Source: Clusia tigrina (taxonomy: Eukaryota; Arthropoda; Insecta; Diptera; Clusiidae). From it: a DNA stretch of 64,000 bases. Below, piece after piece: positions 48,868-58,404 of this stretch. The stretch covers positions 182,718,315-182,782,314 of the forward strand of contig OV050030.1 in the NCBI GenBank assembly GCA_920105625.2. Reading direction: 5' to 3'. The position numbers and the translations under genes are program-made. Numbering within the stretch: the stretch's first letter is position 1; each line of letters begins with the position of its first letter. The notes beneath the pieces were generated by a model. The model was not told the DNA's origin and did no database searches. It saw nothing but the letters and a program-made list of their open reading frames with translations.

Positions 48868-51340
48868 ATGGCATCAGGCGGTGAAATATAAGTTGCCAAG
48901 CTCCAAGAGAGCTCGCAGTGGCTGACGTGGCAATTCCAAATGGTTCAAATCTTGGAATCTGATGACATGTTCGATGTGGTCGCAGGGGACCAGGTGTTAC
49001 AAAGTCAGGGAGAAAAGTAGCAAAAAACTTGGCGAAAAATTGATGCGAAAGCTCGACGAACAATTAGTATCGCATTAGGAAAGCAACCATTGTTACAAAT
49101 CCTGAACTGTGCTTCTGCCAAAAGCATGTGGGACACATTAAAGAGTGCTTACGAGCAGACATCAAAGTCGAACGTGTTGTTTTCAATGCAAAAGATCCAG
49201 ATGACGACATTACTACCTACCTGTCAAAGTTAATGGAGACTGTGCAGCATCAACGTGACCAAGGTGAAACAATATCGGATAAGATGATCATGACAAGAGT
49301 CTTGATGTCACTGCCACCAGAATATAATCACTTCCATAGTGCTTGGGAATCAGTACGGTCAGAGGATCAGAGCCTAAACAACTTACGGGCAAGGCTAATG
49401 GCTGAAGAAATTCGATTGGGTGCCCAAGAAAAAGCTAAGACCAAAGTTTTTATAGCAAAGATACAAAGTCGACAAGGTACGAAAGGGCAGCAAAGGAAAA
49501 GCGGTAAAACAACAAAAAGAGGCGGATGTTTTAAATGTGGTGAAAAAGGGTGTTTTAAACAAGATTGTTCGCAGTTGTGTAAATCGTTTAAGAATGAGAC
49601 TGATGGTAGAAACGTTGCGGCGACGGTATGTGGAGCGAATGTCAGTAGCAAATTGGAAACGTGGGTTTTCAATTCAGGCGCAACGGACCAAATGAGTAAT
49701 CAACGCGATTGGTTTGTTACCTTTACCAACTGTAATGAAATCGTCAGGGTAGGCGATGGACGTGCTATCAAGGCTGTAGGAAAAGGTGATATTGCGGTGG
49801 TAGTAGACGACGGTCGTGAATGGGTGCGGAAAGTGTTGACAAATGTGCTATATGTACCGGACATCCACTACAATCTATTTCCTCAAACAAAGGCATTGGA
49901 TTGAAGGTTTGAGTTTGAATCTGACAGTAGGAGCTGTAGATTCAAAAGAGCAGATGGAAGCACTGTGGCAGTGGGAGTTCGTCGAGAAAAGCTTTTCCAA
50001 ATGCTAATAAAAACTCAAGAATAGGGCAAGGCAAATATAGTGACAACAGAAAAGCTAACTCTGCGAACATGGCATGAAAGAATGGGGCATAAAAATGTGG
50101 GACATGTTAGGCAGTTCCACCAAGAAAGTCAATGTGGATTTCATTGAGGAGGAATTTACATGTGAATGATGCATTTTAGGCAAACAGCACAGAATCAGCT
50201 TTAAATCGCGCGAAGCAAGATCCTCAAACTGTGGAGAGCTGTGTTTTGCAGATGTATGCGGCCCAATACAAGTAAAATCAAATAGAGGTGCCAGGTATTT
50301 CTTGTTAATTAAAAATGACTACTCTCATTTTCGTTTTGTTTATTTTCTGAAAGAAAAATCGGAAGTAACAAATACTTTTAAAAATTTCTTGATGCAAGCT
50401 GCGAAAGTTGATCATAAGAAAATAAGGCGGATTCGTACAGACAATGGGCTTGAGTTTGTCAACGAAGGTGTGATAAAAATTTTTAATGAATTTGGAATCA
50501 AGCATGAGCGTACAGTGCCGTATACTCCCCAGCAAAATGGCGGTGCAGAATGAGAAATGAGAACAGTGATGGAACTATCCCGAGCGATGTTGTATGCAAG
50601 AAGCATGGACAACAAGTTTTGGGCAAAAGTTACAAACACAGCAGTATATGTTTCAAATCGGACTGGTACTAGCACAGTGGCACAAAGAGCACCGCATGAG
50701 TTATGGTATGGACAACCGGTAAAATTTGATAATTTTCGAAGTTTCGGCGAAGAAGTCTATGTACACATACCGAAGGAAAAGCGAAGAAAATTGGATGCAA
50801 AGTCATAGAAAGGTGTATTTGTTGGTTATGCTGAGCTTTCAGGATTTGGAACCGGGATCAGCGAAAGATCGAAATTTTGTGACGTAAAATTTATCCAGGA
50901 AACAGTGACTTTGAAGACGCACCATTAAAAAGTTATAGCATTTCAACGTTGCAAACTTTGATAGTTATATTACGCACAGTATAAAAGTTAGTGAATTTTG
51001 AAGATGCATCAGTGTTTCACTTTTTACTCAAGGGCACTGTTATATTGAGTATATTGCGGCTTCAAATAAAGGAAGTGGTTTTGCGCAAAAATTTCTGGAC
51101 AGATCTTGGGAATCCAGAGATGGTGAAATTTTATGTTGACAACCAAAGCGCTATACGTCTTATAAAGAATCCTGAGTTTCATAAAAGAACGCAACATATC
51201 GACGTTCGTTACCACTTTATAAGAGAATGTATGTAGACCATGTATTTGAATTGGAATATGCTGCATCATCTGCTGGCTGATGGTTTAACAAAGGCATTAC
51301 TGAAGCAAAGTTTTTTTAAATTTAGGGACGAGATAGGGTT
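48868..51340 (+). pseudogene. Copia gag-pol polyprotein, broken
   Basis: Starts at ATG 48868 with an immediate in-frame TAA (48886 region). The frame 49128-49904 reads Gag (ISDKMIMTRVLMSLPPEYNHF), a zinc knuckle in which a His is replaced (CFKCGEKGCFKQDC), and protease whose catalytic motif reads NSGA instead of DSGA (Asn at 49671-49673). Integrase follows: WHERMGHKNVGHVRQF, ADVCGPIQV, IRTDNGLEF and YTPQQNGGAE (50302-50553), interrupted by a TGA after that glutamate. RT is missing. RNase H ends the coding part (FYVDNQSAIRLIKNPEFHKRTQ near 51130-51200). The element is dead. Confidence 0.85.
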
Positions 51341-51699
51341 ACAACCTTTGTATTGGCATAGATTTCATTTAACTACATTTTGATTTTGAATTGTTAATCT
51401 TTTGCAATGTAATTAAAAAGTGGGAGTATTGTATAATTTTTTATTTCTAGTTACATGGCGACATTCTTTTGTCTTCCTTGGACCTTCTGTCATAATTCCA
51501 CACTCTCAGTAGTTTTATTCTTGTTCTTAACATCAAACGATATACAACACATACAATGATATACTAAATACATTGAATTCGTTTTCTACAAAACTAGAAT
51601 CACGCGGTTTTTGTTTAAAAAAAGTAAATAAATTTTTGTGTCTCATTTGTTTTTCTAGGTTTCGCTATAAGGCATTTTGCTGTTCTGAAACAAATGAGA

Positions 51700-51885
51700 C
51701 AAATACATACACTCATCAAAGGAAACGAAATATTTTTAGAAAAGAAAGTCGAAGTGTACAGTGAAACAACAAAAAGTCGTAGAATAAAAGCTTACAAAAA
51801 CATACACTCATCAAAGGAAACGAAGTATTCTTAGAAAAGAAAGTCGAAGTGTACAGTGAAACAACAAAAAGTCGTACAGTAAAAG
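51700..51885. repeat. Tandem duplication of about 90 bp
   Basis: Two nearly identical units (about 51705-51797 and 51798-51890) both contain ACACTCATCAAAGGAAACGA and GAAGTGTACAGTGAAACAAC. Confidence 0.85.
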
Positions 51886-51889
51886 CTTC

Positions 51890-52020
51890 CATTTTCAAAG
51901 TACAGAGCCCTGTCTTTAACCCAATAGAGCAGCTGTGGCTATACATGCGGAAAAAATTACGCGAGCGACATATGAGGAGCAAAATTAATCTAAACGAGTA
52001 CAGAAGTCTGAAGTCGGGTT
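51890..52020 (+). pseudogene. Tc1-like transposase C-terminal scrap
   Basis: The plus strand reads SPVFNPIEQLWLYMRKKLRE in a short open stretch ending at TAG. The NPIEQLW segment carries the third catalytic acidic residue of Tc1 transposases. No other part of the gene is present; upstream lies the tandem duplication. Confidence 0.7.
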
Positions 52021-52034
52021 AGTCCGGCTTCGAA

Positions 52035-53035
52035 ATACCCTTTACCTTTCCTTGTGCGTGCGAGTTGAAGAATCGGGATGTTTTCTTCATAAAGGATCAT
52101 TAGAAGCATATCTACGGAAGTTTTCGGTACAGTACCTTGAATTTAGGGTTCATATATGTATGAACCAATGTAAAATTTCGACCAAAAATAATGTATAGGT
52201 CGTAAGCTATAACAATATGTCAATAGTGGGCGTGGCTGTTTAATGTTAGTACCCACAACCTTCCTGTGGAATTTCGTTGATAAATCGTTAATAGGAACCT
52301 AGTAATGATATTTAATTAATTGTGGGCGTGGCAGTAGTATCATTATCTAAATATTATGCACACACACTATTATCGACCCCAAGTATATTTCTACAAAATT
52401 TTTTTCCGATGGCATCAATACAAGCATAGGTAGGTTAATTTGTTTTTTAAACCTGAAAGATCCTTATATCAAAAGTGGCTTTTAACTGATCAACATATTT
52501 GTTGCAGATAGCTTTAAGATGTCCAGATGTTCCTTCCCGTATAATTTCGTCCGTAAATCTCTACCAGATCTTAAGTTATTCATATTTGTTAGTAGTGGAC
52601 GTGGCAGTTAATATATACCGCCCACTTTTTGCATAGTGTTTAGTAGGACACATCCCCATATCTGTCAAATTGCGTCACAATTCTATCAATTGGGCCGAAG
52701 TTATAGTCATTTTAAAAAAGGTGAAAAAAGTTCTTTATATGGGAGGTAGGCGTGGTCTTTGTCCAAATCGGTCCATATAGCAATCTGGTTCTGTATCTTT
52801 GTGCAGGCTACACTTTTGCAAAGATAGCTCTAATGGTGTAGAAAAAAAGTGGCCACAGACGGACAGATGGACAGACGGACGAACAAAATAAAAATTGCCT
52901 AGAAAGTGATTCTGATCATATCTGTATATATATGTCCATATCTACCACGCCTCCTTCTCGAAATTGCAACCCCTCTCAAAAGCACAAAATTAGTACTCGT
53001 ATACCCTATTTACCTTTTTTAAAGGTAAAGGGTAT
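52035..53035. mobile_element. Non-coding TIR element, about 1.0 kb
   Basis: The left end ATACCCTTTACCTTT (52035-52049) is the reverse complement of the right end AAAGGTAAAGGGTAT (53021-53035). The right end is itself part of a larger palindrome from about 53000 (ATACCCTATTTACCTTT against AAAGGTAAAGGGTAT). Inside are repeated GGGCGTGGC/GTGGGCGTGG motifs, GACAGATGGACAGACGGACG and GATTCTGATCATAT, recalling fly P-superfamily (Hoppel/Protop-like) non-autonomous repeats. No ORF. Confidence 0.65.
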
Positions 53036-53640
53036 AATGAACTTAAATTAATATAATTAAATTAATATCATAATAATATATAAAAAAACATGCAGTTGCA
53101 TAGAAGAACTTAGACAGCAAATAATTAAAAAATAAAACCAAAAAGAAGTCCCAAATATTATTCACGAATGCAGGTCAAGACAGATTATTTGATTCAAAGT
53201 ACATCTTTTCTATATGTATGTAAATGGATACACATCCAAAGACAAGTTCACACGCACAAAGAAGCACGAAGCAGTAAGAAGTTTTTGCTCATTTTTAATA
53301 GTTTCCATAACTCAAGTCTCCACGTCAAAGCGAATGAGCTGCCTGTATCGAATCGACAATGAAACTATGGCAATACTTACTGCAATCCGACTTAAATAAA
53401 AACACAATTGTTTTAAGTGTAAAAGCATACGAAAAAACACTTTTTATTGCTCTTATAATCATGCACATACATATGTAGCTCAACAATAAATCGGCATGTA
53501 TGCGATACATGTATATATGTACGAGTATATACAGTTAGTGAATATGCACAAGCTCTTGCGCGTTTAGCTCAATTGCTCTCATGTGCATGAACGGACCTGC
53601 ATATGTATGTGTAAATAGGTACGTTTATGTATATATATAA
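53036..53640. other. AT-rich spacer
   Basis: No gene or known repeat recognised. Contains ATGTACATA-type motifs. Confidence 0.5.
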
Positions 53641-54145
53641 TGTTGTGAGTTAGAACCATACTACCTACGTGTAGTTTACTCACAGCACCGACTCCTAATA
53701 GATGCCACACTATGTTAAATTAGCATTGGCTAAAACGGTGCTATAATAAGGCATACTTCTAGGGTTTAAGTATTTCAAGTTAATGTGATCTGTGCAACGT
53801 TATTATGTAAGCTTTTAGGGTGTTACAGTTCCGCAGTCGAGTCGACGAGGGCAGCATAGTGCACCGTCGCCACTTTTGAAGTGGGTCAAGTTGGCTTGAC
53901 CAACTGACACCAATTAACAGGTGCAGAAATGGAACACCAGAAAGGTCAGTTCACAGACTGAGATAGGTTTTTAAAAAATAGTATATAAGCATTAGGTTTC
54001 GTAAGAATAAATCTCTTCTGGTGTTTTGAAACTGTAAAGCAATAAGTGTTTAAATTCAACGTTAGGGCTCTTAAGTTTTCAGCCACGCGCCCGAAGAACT
54101 GCGACAGGACGTCCCCAACCAAGCAAGGACTCGAGATCCCCAACA
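53641..54145 (+). repeat. 5' LTR of the errantivirus-like element
   Basis: A 505-bp LTR that starts TGTTGTGAGTTAGAACC and ends GATCCCCAACA. TATATAAG at 53982-53989 and AATAAA at 54006-54011 give promoter and polyadenylation signals only about 20 bases apart. Confidence 0.85.
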
Positions 54146-54148
54146 TTT

Positions 54149-54162
54149 TGGCGCAGCCGGTC
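54149..54162 (+). other. Primer-binding site (Ser-tRNA-like)
   Basis: TGGCGCAGCCGGTC lies three bases after the LTR. It is one base from the Ser-type site TGGCGCAGTCGGT known from fly gypsy-group elements. Confidence 0.7.
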
Positions 54163-55509
54163 TAAAGGACCTATTGGAGTAAGGCAGAGAGGCATCCTTG
54201 CAACAAATTCAAAGGACTTCATCGAAGGACACTGTGTAATAAAGATGTCATCAGGAAAAATTATGGTGAGTAGAGTGTATAGTAGCGTAGAATAAGTAGA
54301 TACTTCTGCGACCCTGAAGGCGCCGTAGCGCTGGTCAAAGAAGTCGCAACCTATAGGCGCGTTTGCGCTGTTGCACGCAGCTTTGTATGGCAACCATAAA
54401 CCGTCAGTAAGATCGGACGGTCTATGTATGTGCATCCTAGCTGTGAGGATTTTTTTTGTAGGGGATTTGAGTTTGTTTGACGTGAGGGACATTTATATGG
54501 TTTATTAAGCCATGTCATCTATATTGGAGACATTTAAATTATTTTTATATTGTTTAAATTCAGATGTTCTAAATTTAGGTTGTTTGAAAACAAACATAGA
54601 ACATTTGATTTAAATATTTGGCATTTTGAGCTTAGGGTACTAGGTAAAGATATTTCGAGAAATGTTTACAACACGTGTTGTGCATCGAGTTTAAGTAGTT
54701 CGGAAACTACAATTTGCGTAGCGACGTTAAAGTAATTTTACGTACTAAAAATACGAAGCATGCAAGCATATCATTGTGCGAAAATGAAAATGCTACGGTA
54801 AAATTTCGTTATTTGGGTATAAATATTTTTGGAAATAATTTTGTGAAAACGAAAACTTCTTCGGAGTTAGGAGAAATATTTTGGAACAAATATTTTTTGT
54901 TTGTTATTAATATTGTAAGTATAATTGTTATGCTAATAATAGTATAATTTTTGTACTAGAATAGGTATAATATCGATTTATAGTTTATTTCCGCGGTATT
55001 ACATTAGGGAAAATGGAAACAAAATTGTGTTGAGTGAGAATTTAAGCACTCACTATTACTTTATTTCGCTCTTTACTTTTAAGAAAACGAAAGTTGGAAA
55101 TGGAACTGGAGGCACTGAGCGACAACTCAAGGACATAACGTCGTTACTGAAGGACGGAAAGCGGTTTGGAACTAGAAAAAGAGGAGGAGAGCAAACTCGG
55201 GAACGGAAGCGACTGGCGTATTTGAGGAAAATACTGGAGGAACAGCAAACAGTGGAGGTCCCTATGCCGTGGTAGCAAGCCAATAGATTGTGGCAAGAGG
55301 TATGCCAATTGGAGGAACAACACTGCAGGAGACGTGAAAGATTATAATAATAATATCTTGTTATACATAAGTTGTTAGTTTAATTACCTTAACTTGTTTA
55401 TTTATTTAAAAAAAGGAAATTGTTTATTAATAAAATTTATAAATATAAAGAGCAAGAAAACTGTTTGTACCATTGATTACGGCGTCATAGATAAGAATTT
55501 GTTCGGTCT
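54163..55509 (+). other. Long leader of the errantivirus-like element with candidate env splice donor
   Basis: A short upstream frame starts at ATG 54245 and within it ATTATG is followed by GTGAGT at 54266-54271, a strong 5' splice-site sequence. The rest is AT-rich. A small open frame at about 55027-55275 is basic and has no recognisable family. The leader is longer than usual for such elements. Confidence 0.6.
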
Positions 55510-57771
55510 ATGGAAACGCCAAGAGAAGCGATAAAATTGCTGGAAGCTCAAAGGCTACAGAGCGAGGCAATTCAGAAGAGGATCAGAAATTGTAGGAAGG
55601 ATAGCAAAGCAAGGAAAAACAGCGCGTACTACCGCAAGCGCATAACGGAGTTAGAAGCCTTGTTGACTGTGTTTAATAGCAACAACAAGGAGTTGCTAAA
55701 ATTTAAGGACTGTTGTGGTAATAAGGATTACTTCACCAAGGATTACGCGTTACACGTCAACGGTTTAACACGAGACTGGTTGACTAAATTCAAGTTGGAT
55801 TTAGAAGAGCTGGAAGCACAAGAGGATAGTCCTAGTTCGCAGGAGGACAGGGCTCGAGACAAGCTTAGGTCTCTGCAAACTGAGGTGAAATTGTTCGCAG
55901 AAAAATTGTTTGAACAATTGGAAGCGGCAACCAGCAAGAGTGAAGCCCAGGTACTCTGGAGATTAGCGAGAGACGGTGGAAACCTGTCAACTCTGGAAGC
56001 AGCAGACCAAGCGTTAGCCACTATTCAGAGTCGGACGGAAGAAAAATTTTTCCAAGTCTTCAAAGATACTGAGGAATTGAAGATAAATACGGAGTTCCTT
56101 GAAAATAAAACTAGAGTACTTTCTAGGCAACTCCGGGAAACTGAGGAAGCCGCATCGCATCTGGAGAAGGAAAACTTGGAGCTCAAAAGAATCGGGGCAA
56201 TTACTAAGCCAGCAAGAGTGAGATCGGCTTCAACTTCTCAAATTCAAACGCAGACAGTATTAGCTCTGCCACCAGAGGTTCGCTGGCCGGAGTATTTAAC
56301 TCCGGAAGGGATAGGTCGTGTGGTAAAGCCTACATTAAACTTGACTGGTGAGGGTGAAGCGGAGTTTTTATTTGACGCGTCGGAAATCGGTGTCGAGCCA
56401 TTTACTCCAGGAAGTCCGATTAATAATAGAAATCGGGGTTATCCGCCAAAGGAGCCAGAAGTGGACAGTATTTCGCCGATAGGAACAAACGGTCGAAGGC
56501 TAATAAGTTTGATTCCGTCACTGGTTAAGTACCTCTCAGATTCGGGAGAAGAAAATCTGGAAACCCCCACAGAGGTTAACGCTAATTTATCACCAAAACT
56601 TAAGCAAGCAAATAGAAGTAAAATGGGCATTCTGGAAGTAGCTCATGCAGTGGAGAAGCTGGTGCCCATGTTCTCAGGGGTCGAGTTGTATGATCTGAGA
56701 ACTGAGATACGGCGCTTCAAAGAAGGTTGTGAGTTGGCGCAACAGAGTCTTCCGGAAGCAGAAGGGGAACACTTGATAAGATGTATAAGACAAAGGACCA
56801 CAGGTGATGCGTTTGATTTACTAGCGCATAGCTCAGTAAGCACCCTGCCGGAGTTATACGCACTTTTAGATCGAACATATTTGAAACAAAAGTCGTACGA
56901 CTGTCTTGTACGGGAAATACAGGAATCAACTCAGAAACCAGGGGAGGAATTGAGAGCCTGGGGACGAAGGATCCAGTCTCTGGGGAACGCTGCTGAGACA
57001 GAAGCTAACAGGCAGTTTCCAGGAAATGTCGCAGCATACAAGGCTCAAGTAGAACGAGCCATGATTTCTGTGTTTAAGGCAGGTCTGATAAATAGGGACT
57101 TGGCGAATTATACTCTTAATCTCACGCAGAGGAGTATGGCAGAATTAGTCGAAGCGGTTTCTTCCGCCGAAGAAGCAATCCAACAGCGAGCGACAACAGG
57201 TGGAATCTGTTGGAATAATGCTCCTGCAGAGGTAGGACCGGTACAGCAGCGGAACCCAAGGGGAATCGGCAGATTTTCCCTCCCGCAACAAAGAGAACAA
57301 GGTTGCCTAGTCGAGAGTTTCCAGCCGAGGAAACCCATTTGTTCATTCTGCCATAAGTCGGGACATACAAGGGATGAATGCATTACACGCAAGAATACGC
57401 CCTATTGTATGGAGTGCCAAACATATGGTCATGAGGCAAGTAGGCAGTGTCAATTAGACAATAAATGGGATCAAAGTAGAAGGCAGCCAGCTACGAGGCG
57501 CCCAGATCCAACCTTAAGGGACAACAGGGGTAGTGGTCCTCGAGTCGGCTCAACGGAAGGGATTAACCAAGGAAGAAATCCTTTCAGCACTGGGAATGGT
57601 CAACAGCGGCCAAACTGGGATACTAGAGGAGGACAAAGGTTAGGCAACACCCAACAGGGGTTGAAATGCTTTTCATGTGGTCGGATGGGACATCGAGCTG
57701 CGGAGTGCAGGGATAGGCAGTTCCAACAGAGGAACCAGGGAAACTTCCAGCGGCCCAGTCGAGGCCAGTAG
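55510..57771 (+). CDS. gag: Gag of the errantivirus-like element, three zinc knuckles
   Basis: A 753-residue intact frame from ATG 55510 to TAG 57769-57771. Residues about 1-115 are basic and helical (KRIRNCRKDSKARKNSAYYR) with a YFTKDYALHVNGL segment like the N-termini of some insect Gag proteins. Residues about 130-235 are probably coiled coil. The capsid part spans about 375-560. Three CCHC knuckles follow: CSFCHKSGHTRDEC (about 57340), CMECQTYGHEASRQC with one extra spacer residue (about 57407) and CFSCGRMGHRAAEC (about 57667). Long for the family. GGGAAAC at 57738-57744 near the end may shift ribosomes into pol. Confidence 0.85.
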   Translation: METPREAIKLLEAQRLQSEAIQKRIRNCRKDSKARKNSAYYRKRITELEALLTVFNSNNKELLKFKDCCGNKDYFTKDYALHVNGLTRDWLTKFKLDLEELEAQEDSPSSQEDRARDKLRSLQTEVKLFAEKLFEQLEAATSKSEAQVLWRLARDGGNLSTLEAADQALATIQSRTEEKFFQVFKDTEELKINTEFLENKTRVLSRQLRETEEAASHLEKENLELKRIGAITKPARVRSASTSQIQTQTVLALPPEVRWPEYLTPEGIGRVVKPTLNLTGEGEAEFLFDASEIGVEPFTPGSPINNRNRGYPPKEPEVDSISPIGTNGRRLISLIPSLVKYLSDSGEENLETPTEVNANLSPKLKQANRSKMGILEVAHAVEKLVPMFSGVELYDLRTEIRRFKEGCELAQQSLPEAEGEHLIRCIRQRTTGDAFDLLAHSSVSTLPELYALLDRTYLKQKSYDCLVREIQESTQKPGEELRAWGRRIQSLGNAAETEANRQFPGNVAAYKAQVERAMISVFKAGLINRDLANYTLNLTQRSMAELVEAVSSAEEAIQQRATTGGICWNNAPAEVGPVQQRNPRGIGRFSLPQQREQGCLVESFQPRKPICSFCHKSGHTRDECITRKNTPYCMECQTYGHEASRQCQLDNKWDQSRRQPATRRPDPTLRDNRGSGPRVGSTEGINQGRNPFSTGNGQQRPNWDTRGGQRLGNTQQGLKCFSCGRMGHRAAECRDRQFQQRNQGNFQRPSRGQ

Positions 57772-57776
57772 ACTGG
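57738..57776 (+). promoter_or_regulatory. Candidate -1 frameshift site: GGGAAAC plus stem-loop
   Basis: GGGAAAC at 57738-57744 is in the correct phase (G GGA AAC) relative to gag codons. Ten bases later CCAGTC (57755-57760) pairs with GACTGG (57771-57776) across a 10-base loop. After a -1 shift the frame is open through 57771 and into the protease region up to 58334. Confidence 0.6.
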
Positions 57777-58404
57777 AAAGCCAAAAGTAAGGAAGTAACA
57801 GTTAGGCCGAAGGTACGTGTGACTGGTAATGTAGGAAGTACAGTCCAGGAAAAGGAGGAGCAAGAGGCTCTCCAATACCACGTACCAAGTAACGTAAACA
57901 CAATGGTTCAAATTACGGAGGAGCAAGAGTCTCTCCGGGGGAAAATTTTTGATTGCGTACTGATTTGGGTAACTGTGATGATTCTAGCACTTAGATTAAG
58001 TTTTAATAAGATTAGAGAGTATAGGCCAGTCGCCGCGTACGTGATACGAGGATGTATGGTTAAGGTATTAGCGGTAATTTTGAGGGAGTATAGGGTTGTA
58101 AGGCATAACTGTGGTGCATGGAGGAGAAAATTGGAAGAGTTAGGAAGTAGATACGCGTCCATTTTGGAGTCAAAAGGGCGTTGTTTCGTTATGAGCAGGG
58201 TAGGAGATGCTTTCATCGAGATACCCTGCAAGGAGGCAGCTAGTGGAAAGCTAGTGCTTTTGGTAGATTCAGGGGCGGATACTAGCCTCGTAAAATCTAG
58301 TGTTTTACGGAAGTTATTAACCCAAAAGATGTAAGAACGCTTAATGGAGCGTTCGCATCAGAACACTGGGGTCACTTAAAATAGGGCACAGTAAAGTTAA
58401 GGGA
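57744..58404 (+). pseudogene. Pol N-terminal part with aspartic protease, frame broken before RT
   Basis: The -1 frame is open from the gag overlap to 58334 and carries the protease active site VDSGADTSLVKSS (Asp at 58266-58268). Around 58313-58334 the reading changes frame, an in-frame TAG stands near 58381, and another frame change lies just before the ATG at 58405, where the long pol frame starts. Protease and RT are therefore not joined in this copy. The lesions could be true decay or small indel errors in the assembly. Confidence 0.75.

Larger units (their letters stand above)
48626..51620 (+). mobile_element. Decayed Ty1/copia element
   Basis: The last 90 bases of a 5' LTR (48626-48716) match the end of the 3' LTR (51430-51620), both closing CACGCGGTTTTTGTTTAAAA. 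The primer site GGTTATGGGCCCAG (48717-48730) fits the internal initiator-Met tRNA fragment used by copia. Internal order is gag, protease, integrase, then (after loss of RT) RNase H, the Copia order. A purine tract AAAAAGTGGGAG precedes the 3' LTR. Confidence 0.87.
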
